From: Clitopilus passeckerianus
Taxonomy: Eukaryota; Basidiomycota; Agaricomycetes; Agaricales; Entolomataceae
Reading direction: 5' to 3'
DNA: 64,000 nucleotides
Assembly (NCBI GenBank): GCA_944990035.1
Contig: CALYLX010000023.1
Span: 124,001-188,000 of the forward strand
The notes beneath the pieces were generated by a model. That model ran no database searches and was not told the origin of the DNA. It saw only the letters and a list, made by a program, of their open reading frames with translations. Shown piece after piece: positions 56,248-64,000 of this stretch. Within the stretch, counting starts at the first letter, position 1. Each line of letters starts with the position of its first letter. Both the position numbers and the translations under genes were made by a program.

Positions 56248-58604
56248 TCAGATGTCTTGTATCTGACGCTTCACAGGCTGGCCACGTCTCTTGACCATGG
56301 GGTATAACCTAAAAATAGCTGGCACACCCTTCCAAGTAAGAAGGGAACCTTCCTCGGGTATACGGGGGACGCCAGAAGGCGCATTGTCAGCCTGTATAGG
56401 TTCCAAGATTTTAAGGAGTCGAAGATGGCATTGCTGTTGGCCCGCTTCAGTCAGGTTCGGAAGTAATTCGAAACGTAACATGCATTGTCCTGCAATGTGT
56501 GAGTTAATGAGTGCCCTGTCGTAATGAGATGCAGAACTCACCGGCGGTCAGATGGGCCCAGGCATACTTTCGGAAGGTAACCTGGCTGCTTGAGCTAATA
56601 CCAAGGATTGCGCCTTGTTCCGCATCTACAATATATAGATAGGGATTGGTGGAATCAAAAGCTGCCTTGAAAGGCTGCCCAGGGTGCCACAGGATGATCG
56701 ACTCGGTTGAGGAATTGGGAAGGAGGTATTCCTGACCAATGCGTTGGCACTTCTGGATAGCTTCCTGAGTAACCAGGCCATCGTACATCAGCTGTGCGGC
56801 AAGAGGCCTATAAACCACGTGATTGGCTACCTGGAACAGCGACAACTGCCATGGACGTTCTTGCCCTGGGACTGAGAAATCCTTTCCTGCTCGGAAGCCT
56901 TCGATGGAAGTGTCTGATGTAACACGAAGGCGGAGACCAGCAGAAATAAGAGGAAGGGTTGGGTCATGGTGAAAGTACAAGAATCCACGTGTCCCGGCAG
57001 GCCATCGCTTCAAGGGAAATGGCGCCTGGACTCTTGCACGGTCACTGCCAACACCTTTCACACTCGTAGTAGTCGCAAAAGTGTGAACCATGGGCACTGA
57101 CTCAGACAGGTCGAGGTAATCCTGTGGTCGAAGCCTAGTGGGGTCCAAGGTTGAAATTTGACGGCTAGACCTTGGGGCAGACAGGTCGAAAACATGTTCT
57201 ACTGGACTTGAGGGTTCCAAGTTAGCCCTCCCCTCAGCTTCAAGGGTCGAACTCGATCCAGCCCGGGGGGTAACCAATCGTAAATTTATGGTCTTGACAA
57301 TTGGGTATTGATTTTGGTGTATTAAAGAACCTTCCTCCAGCTTTTTATCGCCGTGGTATCCCGGGAGAACACATTCAACAGGCGTCAGGAGCTTGACCAC
57401 TCGTACGTTGACGGCAAGACGGAGATTGGGGACCAGAGGTGTATCATCGAGTTTCTCAAGGCGAATGAGGCATCGACCTGATGAATTGTCAGTGGCCAGT
57501 ACACATTGGATCATCAGAAGGCTAACCCTTGTATGCCCCAGGACCAAGGGTCAGGCGAAATTTGAGCAGTCTTGACTGTTCTTCATCTAGGACATGATAA
57601 CTACGGGCGAGCTCGGACAATTCAACCTCGAAAGGTGTGTCCAGAGAAGGCAAGAGTCTGGCTTTTGCGCTGAGCGATTTGCTTCTTGTACCACCTGCCG
57701 CGTCCAAGGCCCTCCCCCATTTCGAAAGCATATCCCAATCAAGGAAATCATCCGCTTTTAAACGTCTGAGAAGGCCAACAACCCAATGGATGTGACAATC
57801 ACGCCGCAGGGCATATAAACGTATGAGAGAATATACCCAAGGCGCATCCGACTCATGGAGCAAGAGGTCCTTGCCTGCGTCAAAGCCCTCCTGAGAAGCT
57901 TCATCGGCGAGGCGGAATCGTAAACCCGAATGATTCGGTCGTTTCCAGGGATCTTCGTAGAAGTAGAAAAATCCTTTTGAGCCAGCAGGAAAGCAGTTGG
58001 GGCGGCAATCTGCAGCATAGTGTAATTTGTCGGACGCCTTGTTGTTTGCTATATCTTCCTGGTTGAAGTAGACATGACAGCGAGTTCGAAGGCTGAGGTC
58101 AATGTAGTCCTCGGGAACAATGTGGTGTGGGTGCAAGTTTTTGATGAGTGGTATTCCAAGAGGCTGGCGACTGGTCAGTCTACGAGAACCTTCAGCAAAA
58201 GTCTTCGATTTATCTGACGTATCTATAAACTGTCACCAGCGTTCATATAGAAAGCCACATCGTTAAAACGTACCATTCACCGTCGCTGTGCTGTAGCAAT
58301 GACACGGGAACCTCGAAGCCGCTACGGAATGTGGCTTCACATTTTGAGCTGTAGAAGCTCTCAGAAAGACATGTGGCCTACTTGTTCTTGTAGCAACTCT
58401 GAGCATTACTTCCACCGGTTTAAGGTCATGGAGGGTGGGATCCAAGGAAAGCGAGAGTATCAAAACTCCATACGCGCCGCGCCGAATGCTTGGATGTTTG
58501 CCGACGTGGCGGTGTGTAGCCATCACGTCCTTCAAGAATTGTTGGTGATCTGAATTACACTGACAGTAATCGCCGCGATCCTTCATATTCATGCACCATT
58601 TCAT
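56248..58604 (-). CDS. Unknown fungal protein with an internally duplicated domain
   Basis: Four exons fit: 58604-58274, 58222-57527, 57477-56542 and 56489-56248; about 735 residues. I do not recognise the family. Two copies of one module are visible. The first (exon 2) has DYIDLSLRTRCHVYF, CFPAGSKGFFYFYEDP, SGLRFRLADE and GFDAGKDLL. The second (exon 3) has DYLDLSESVPMVHTF, RWPAGTRGFLYFHHDP, AGLRLRVTSD and GFRAGKDFS. Each copy is followed by a helical segment. No signal peptide, membrane segment or catalytic motif is evident. The first exon is the least certain part. Confidence 0.65.
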
Positions 58605-58873
58605 AGCTCCTGCTAGGCGATCCTGTCACACCGTGACCAAACCTAATGCAGTCGAAGAATGGAATGAATTGCTCGACGGGACGCAGCTGCAATCTCGTCA
58701 AGAACATTTCATAAATCTCTATTCCCCACTGTGGAGGGCCACATTCATAAACCAAAAATGTGCGATGAATTCTATGACCTTCTGGTATATTATGGTTACA
58801 TGTTGACAGCGGCTCTACAATAGATACTTCTCTCAGTCTAATCTATACCATGTCCCGAAAATCTTTAAGATCT

Positions 58874-60394
58874 TTAGTAAACGGCTACAGGATAGTCGGT
58901 ATATCCGACAGTGAAATCGCTTCCATCCTTACCCCACTGAAGGTGAGGAATATCAGGGATGTTATCGAGGGCCTTTCCGAATAGTACGCGCTTGACAAGG
59001 TCAGGATGAGTGATGAAGTTGAAGCCAATCGCGATGGCGTCAATTTGGCCAGATTTGACGAGTTCATCTCCTTCCCGTGCCGTTACACCGCCGTTGAGGA
59101 CAACTTTGGTGTTCTTTATCGACGAGCGGTAGGTAGCGAGGACGTCGTGGTCAATTCCTCGGGGTGTGCCTGTATGGTGTGTCAGAAGCAGAAAGGAACT
59201 CAGGCTGAAAATGTTCATACCATCGTATTGAGGGTCAAAGGCAGCAAGGTAGCGGCTCAAGGCAATGTAGGATACGCCAAGCTTGTCGGCTTCGGTAATG
59301 AAGTACTTGTATGTCTCGATCGTTTCCTGCAAAGGCATTCTAGAGATCGCAGAAAACGTGTGAGCAGGCAACATATGCAGATAGTTTGGAAAGAACCCAC
59401 CCAACATCGTTGTAGCCACCGGCTGGACTGAGCTTGATGGCGACCTCGTCGCCAAATACTTCCTTGATAGCTTTGATCACTTCAAGACCGAACCTAGCGC
59501 GATTCTCAACGCTACCACCCCATTGGTCAGTGCGTTGGTTTGAGCCGCTATCGAGGAATTGCATGACGAGATAGCCATTGGCACCGTGAACTAGGTAGGA
59601 AATGATCAGCATCCAGTACAACGGAGCAATTGAGGTTATTCACTTTCAACACCATCGAAGCCAGCTTCTTTCGAGTTAACGGCAGCCTGCCTGAAGAGAT
59701 CGACGAGAGTCCATGGATCTTCAACGGCGGTAGGCTACGAGAAAGATTAGAGATAATCAAAAGGTGAACCTCATAGGAACGTACTGTTACGTATCCAGGT
59801 GTGTCTGGGAGATGTCTGAATTTGCCGCCACGAGCAGCAATAGCCGATGGCGCGTATACAGGCTATAGCAGTCCGCATGTTAGCTCACATTTGACTTGTG
59901 GTAACTATTCAAACTCACTGTTCCAGCAAGCTTCTGCTCAGGGGCATCGGGATGCGAAACTCGACCAACTGTCGAGAAAATCAATATAATGTTTCCGGTG
60001 GAGCTATAAAACGACTTACGGTGCCACAGTTGAGCGTAAGCCAAAGAACCAGCAGAGTGGATAACATCGACGATTTTCTTCCACGCAGCTACCTGTTCCT
60101 TATTCCAGATACCGGGAGCATGAGGCCATTCGGTACTAAGAGTTATTTCATGAGTATATTATTCATCAATCAGTGCAAACTTAGCCCATACCCTTGACGA
60201 GTCACTAGAATACCTTCAGTGACAATGAGTCCAGAGCCTTCAACGGCCCGTTGCCTGTAGTACTCTGCCATGACATCTGTCGGGACAGTTCCAGGAGCAC
60301 GATTACGAGTCAGCGCCGACATGAAGATACGGTTGTTGGCTTTGTGAGAACCAATCTGCACCGGGGTGAAGAGTGAGTTCGAAGACGAAGACAT
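58874..60394 (-). CDS. NADH:flavin oxidoreductase, Old Yellow Enzyme family
   Basis: An FMN-dependent ene-reductase that reduces activated C=C bonds with NAD(P)H. The start is MSSSSNSLFTPVQIGSHK at 60394; about eight exons follow with introns near 60185-60130, 60017-59970, 59926-59867, 59785-59740, 59640-59580, 59405-59340 and 59230-59170. Motifs in order: NNRIFMSALTRNRA (FMN site), AYAQLWHLGRVSHPD, FDGVEIHGANGYLVMQFLD, RTDQWGGSVENRARF, AIKLSPAGGYND and VVLNGGVTAREGDELV, ending GYTDYPVAVY. The His-Gly-Ala-Asn (HGAN) pair is the substrate-binding signature of the family. No targeting signal is seen. Confidence 0.9.
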
Positions 60395-61034
60395 CGTTCG
60401 GAGAGCAGAAGACTTTAGATTGAACAGGAGAATTCGAGGGAGAAGTTGATGATATTCCAAGCATAAAATCTTGTGCCCTTTATACCATCCGTCGCTTAAT
60501 ATTGGTCATGCCCGACAAAGATTGCGCTACACATTCCAATTGCACATTGGTAGGCGTTGTTAGCATGGTTCATCATCAAAAAGCGATTGGATTACTTTGC
60601 TGGTCAAATCAGGCTGACGATCTGATTACCTCGCTGACGTGAATCCGTGTACGTGTGATGGGCAATTGCCTGAAAGAGGCAATGCTTTCCCATCACCAAA
60701 GACTCTCGGTCCCGCATGGGGTGTGCTTTCTGGACCATTCTAGGATTTTTTCCCCGAGGGCGTATGTACGCGTAAGTGTCCCAAGCTGTGCTTCGCGCGT
60801 TATTATCAAACCGAATGGTTCACGCGGACACAGAGAGATGATACCGCTGGAGGAATCTGACTGGCCACGTTTACCCTACTATGTTCTTCCCCGGAACCGG
60901 CAAGCGTGCCAAATTGATAGAGCAGCGAACTCAAAAAAGTATGAGATTCTCTTGGTGGCACCAGGTCGAGATAACCTCTGATGTCCTGATAGCAATAGGG
61001 GACAGTTTGAGAGATATCAGTCTTAGTAGACCAC
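60395..61034. other. Intergenic region upstream of OYE gene
   Basis: 640 bp with no gene recognised; it contains the OYE promoter and the 3' flank of the F-box gene. Confidence 0.5.
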
Positions 61035-62966
61035 CTAGTTCGTTATTTCCACGCCAACTCCCATCCCATCCTCCAGCTCTCTTGCAATAACGAGAGTCAC
61101 CCCTTGGCATCGTTTAAATTGCAATCGTCGCATAGTCACGGGTCGTAAATTTGAATTGACCTCCTCCGAAGTGGCGCGTTTCGCTAAGACCTGGCGGGTA
61201 CGAAGCATGTTTCGCAGTGGGACCAGCCATTGTTCAGCAAACCCCGACCACAACCGCTTTCCCCCAAATGTCATCGTGTGGAGATGTGGGCAGAGAAAAC
61301 GCCGTGTAGGACCGGGCTCGGTCGAAGGGATGGGGGTCAAGAGATCAAAGAGATCGACAAGATAGTTTTGGTCCACAATCATGGAAGTGATGTTGTTACA
61401 TTCGGACAGAAGCGGTCGTAGGATGGGAGTGTATATGGGACAGGGTAGAAGCACGGGCATGGCGCGTGCAGATTGCTGCAGGTATTCGAAGGCTCGCGGC
61501 TCTCCGGTCATTGACTGAGCCACTATAGCAGACCATGGGGGTCGAAGACCGGTCGGCTGCTGCACTTCGCTCAGGACATCTCTGCAGATTTCTATCTCGC
61601 TGATGCGGGCTAGTGCTGGTTTCGTAGTACCCACTGTAAGGGCAGAGTGAATGTGAGTGGACTGATTCCGCCCTGACAAGAAATTAGCGGTGGATATGAG
61701 TTCCCTAGGACTTTGGGAGGTCGAAAAGGACATTTGGGCCGTTTCGTCCACCGATGAGAGTAGAAAGCCTTTCTTTTTGAGGTACAGTTGATTAAAATGG
61801 TACTGTTGGGTGACATGGGTTATCGAGGTTGAAGAGTAGATGTTCTGGGAAGGTAGTCCTATTATGTGGAGATTGAATAGTTGGGAGCCGTGTTGTGCGT
61901 CAGCTCCTTCTGGGAGTAGAAGGTGCAGGAGTTGAACTATTGTATCCGAGCGAGAGAAAGACAGGCGTAAATCTCTTAACTTGATGAGATGTACCGCTTT
62001 CAATCGTTGAGTGTCGTCAGCTCTGAACTTGATTCTTTCAAGAGCCAACGTCTGGAGATCTGGGGAAGTGCTCAAAATGGCATGTAGCTGCTTCAGCGAG
62101 GGTGCCGTGTCAGACAACATGTTTCGCAGGGAAAGGTATCTCAGTTGAAGGGTTTCTTGATGGGTGCCTATTGAATCCCAAACGAGAACCACTCCATCTA
62201 GTGCGAGTGAATAGAATCGTGAGATATCGAGATCGCCTCTCAGTAACCGAAAATCGCCGTGAATGGAGATGTTTGAGAGCGAGAGGTGCCTCAGGCTGTG
62301 CTCGTAGAGGTCAAAGTGACCAGGGACGAATGCATGGATGTGACCGCTCTCGTGTAAATTGATGGACTGGATTCGATGCATATGTGGGCGTAGGACTTCA
62401 GAGCACAGTTTTGTGAACCGAACGGTATGATTTGGATCGCCGGCTGCTCCGGTGCACAGACTCTGAAGCGCGACGGGAGACGTCTGTGAGCGCACAAGAA
62501 ACAGTTGCAGGATGTTAGGATGCAGAGCACAGGTGTCTATCACTCTCCAGAGCGATGATGATTGAAGCGCTATTTGCTGCCAAGTTCGGCAAACCTGCGT
62601 ACATGCGATGAGATGTTTCGGAAGGGGTTCATCTGGTAGTCGGTGTACTAGAAGACGAGGGATGCATTCGAAGAAAATCTGCTCCAATATGTCAGAAGGC
62701 AGAAGAGCAATTGGCAGGATTGAGTTCATTTCTGAGCGCACGTCCACCAGCGCTTGAACGAGGCGCCTTTCCTCCATCAACAACTGGGATTGCCGATCCG
62801 GGGCAGTTGCTGAGAACATGGTAGTCGTCGACAACGTTGTCATTTCGCCAACTTGCAACGTGGTCAAGGTCTGGCTACAACCAAGCCGTGGATCATCCAT
62901 CAGATCCAGATTTTCTGTCACGGCCCGCTGACCACCGCTGAAGTACGAATGGTCGTTCAACGACAT
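61035..62966 (-). CDS. F-box protein
   Basis: A single-exon frame of about 643 residues from ATG 62966 (MSLNDHSYFSGGQ). A coiled-coil stretch (LLMEERRLVQALVDVRSEMN) precedes the F-box-like LLPSDILEQIFFECIPRL. It is followed by ACTQVCRTWQQIALQSSSLW, the usual F-box helix-3 pattern in mushrooms. The remainder has irregular leucine-rich segments (LRHLSLSNISIHG, LRYLSLRNML, LRDLRLSFSRSD). It is a presumed SCF ubiquitin-ligase adaptor with unknown target. It is not closely related to the tandem pair at 32879-36100. Confidence 0.85.
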   Translation of the reverse strand: MSLNDHSYFSGGQRAVTENLDLMDDPRLGCSQTLTTLQVGEMTTLSTTTMFSATAPDRQSQLLMEERRLVQALVDVRSEMNSILPIALLPSDILEQIFFECIPRLLVHRLPDEPLPKHLIACTQVCRTWQQIALQSSSLWRVIDTCALHPNILQLFLVRSQTSPVALQSLCTGAAGDPNHTVRFTKLCSEVLRPHMHRIQSINLHESGHIHAFVPGHFDLYEHSLRHLSLSNISIHGDFRLLRGDLDISRFYSLALDGVVLVWDSIGTHQETLQLRYLSLRNMLSDTAPSLKQLHAILSTSPDLQTLALERIKFRADDTQRLKAVHLIKLRDLRLSFSRSDTIVQLLHLLLPEGADAQHGSQLFNLHIIGLPSQNIYSSTSITHVTQQYHFNQLYLKKKGFLLSSVDETAQMSFSTSQSPRELISTANFLSGRNQSTHIHSALTVGTTKPALARISEIEICRDVLSEVQQPTGLRPPWSAIVAQSMTGEPRAFEYLQQSARAMPVLLPCPIYTPILRPLLSECNNITSMIVDQNYLVDLFDLLTPIPSTEPGPTRRFLCPHLHTMTFGGKRLWSGFAEQWLVPLRNMLRTRQVLAKRATSEEVNSNLRPVTMRRLQFKRCQGVTLVIARELEDGMGVGVEITN

Positions 62967-63546
62967 CGACCTCACTCATGGACAGGTGGTTGGTGATGCA
63001 CGTCAGCAACAAATAATCCATCGCGAAACAACCAGTGCCAGTGGGTTATCCATCAACTGGCAAACCTTGGGGCTCTCCTTCCAGTGCTTGTCCTCGCCTT
63101 CGTGTTTAATACGCCCCTCAAATGACACGAATGTGTCGTTCCCAGTAGGGCTAATGGTCCCTCCCTCGTCCGTCTCCCCTGGCCCACCAAAATACTGGAT
63201 TGTCATGGATCGTCACCTTGAAGCCGCCACGCACGCGATTGTTGAAGCTGGAAGTATGAAGTGGTTTGTCCATCAAACTGCTTCGTCAATCAGCGCCATA
63301 TATACTATGTTGCAAACTCGTACCAGTCACGGTGGACACTAAAACTCAGGCATCATATTTATGCACTAGCTAAGATTTACTAACACTAAGGGTGTACGCA
63401 TGGCATGAATTATTTGACTATAATTTGCGATAATATATTATACGGCGGCGCTAACGTTCGAAATCAGACTCGGAAAGTAAAGAAAATCCTTGACCCCGCT
63501 TGCGCAAAGACGGCACCGTCCACTGGCATTTCATGGCTGATAAGTG
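62967..63546. other. Intergenic region upstream of F-box gene
   Basis: 580 bp. A short minus-strand frame (63206-63003, MTIQYFGGPGETDEGG) has natural-looking codon use but no recognisable domain. The rest shows nothing. Confidence 0.35.
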
Positions 63547-64000
63547 CTAGGCCCTGGCGCTACTAGGCCCAGCCATATTGCTGGCAGGTTTATTGGAACT
63601 AGAATTGCCAAAGACCCGTCCAAACCCTGTTGCTGATCTCTTCAGTTTTTCGAGTACTTTTTCATGTTTTGAACCTGGTTGCATGCGGAGCGAGCCTCCC
63701 AGTACCACGGGTACATTATCGTCCAAATCAAAATGCTTGGGCTCCAGTTCTTTGGATTCTCCAGCACAGAGCTTGACAACGTTGAGAAGGATCCGTGGTG
63801 TGTCAGAGCCAGTGTCTAGTGTAGCATTGGGCATATTGCGAGCTTTGATGAATAGTTTTGCTGATGCGTGATGGCATATTGTGGCAACAAGGGGTTTCCT
63901 TCGAGAACCGAACATTCCATTGCCAACAGAGTGGACTGACCATGTAACATCCGCTGTTACAGCCAGTTGTCGAGTGATTTCTTCGGTCTTGTACCCAAAC
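63547..64000 (-). CDS. 3' end of an unknown gene, cut by window edge
   Basis: The frame is open from the window end to a stop at 63547. It encodes YKTEEITRQLAVTADVTW, KPLVATICHHASAKLFIKAR and GKSATGFGRVFGN-like basic residues (LKRSATGFGRVFGN), and ends in a Ser/Ala/Asn-rich tail (MAGPSSARA). No family is recognised. The 5' part lies beyond the window. Confidence 0.55.
   Translation of the reverse strand, partial: FGYKTEEITRQLAVTADVTWSVHSVGNGMFGSRRKPLVATICHHASAKLFIKARNMPNATLDTGSDTPRILLNVVKLCAGESKELEPKHFDLDDNVPVVLGGSLRMQPGSKHEKVLEKLKRSATGFGRVFGNSSSNKPASNMAGPSSARA

Noticed and set aside
63003..63206. Possible small minus-strand gene or upstream exon of the F-box gene (MTIQYFGGPG)
   Set aside because: No good splice connection to the F-box frame and no homology recognised; kept only as a note in the intergenic entry.
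1..64000. CRISPR arrays, bacterial operons, tRNA and rRNA genes
   Set aside because: No spaced repeats, rRNA blocks or cloverleaf-forming segments were recognised by eye, and the genome type is fungal. A tRNAscan run would be decisive for tRNAs.

Overview
This window looks like chromosomal DNA from a filamentous basidiomycete, most likely an agaricomycete (mushroom-forming) fungus. The evidence is: protein genes split by many short introns (about 50-60 bp, GT..AG, often with a CTGAC-like branch motif); NACHT-domain NTPases; repeated F-box genes; and Ty3/Gypsy and LINE retroelements of types known from Agaricomycetes. The species cannot be named from sequence alone.

Left half (1-30 kb) is a decayed immune-type locus full of transposons. 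It holds a tandem family of NACHT NTPase genes: copy A (5503-7429), copy B (8115-10126), a deleted relic (11133-11690) and copy C (12715-13273 plus 28424-29873). No member is intact in this assembly. The same 8.9-kb Ty3/Gypsy element has inserted in two of them. One insertion sits in exon 1 of copy A (plus strand, its left part outside the window). The other sits in the middle of copy C (minus strand, 13274-28423, CAAAT target duplication, LTRs identical by eye). The copy inside C carries a second Ty3/Gypsy element nested in its protease-RT junction (18181-24398, ATTCA duplication). The copy inside A carries only a solo LTR of that second element, at exactly the same site and with the same duplication. 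A 631-bp TA-flanked MITE sits in the leader repeat upstream of copy C.

Right half (31-64 kb) is ordinary gene-rich DNA. In order: an FAD monooxygenase; two tandem F-box genes (one broken); a glyoxalase-like protein; a secreted serine carboxypeptidase; an HMG-box transcription factor; a 5'-truncated LINE with poly(A) and target duplication; an L-serine/threonine dehydratase; a single-pass membrane protein; an acyl-protein thioesterase; a PP2C phosphatase; an intact divergent NACHT gene; an unknown protein with an internal domain duplication; an Old Yellow Enzyme; another F-box gene; and the 3' end of an unknown gene at the window edge. These genes do not form an evident pathway cluster.

Most coding breaks are single-base length changes, often in short homopolymers. 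Assembly error and true decay therefore cannot be separated here. Exon borders were placed by eye from splice motifs and frame continuity.
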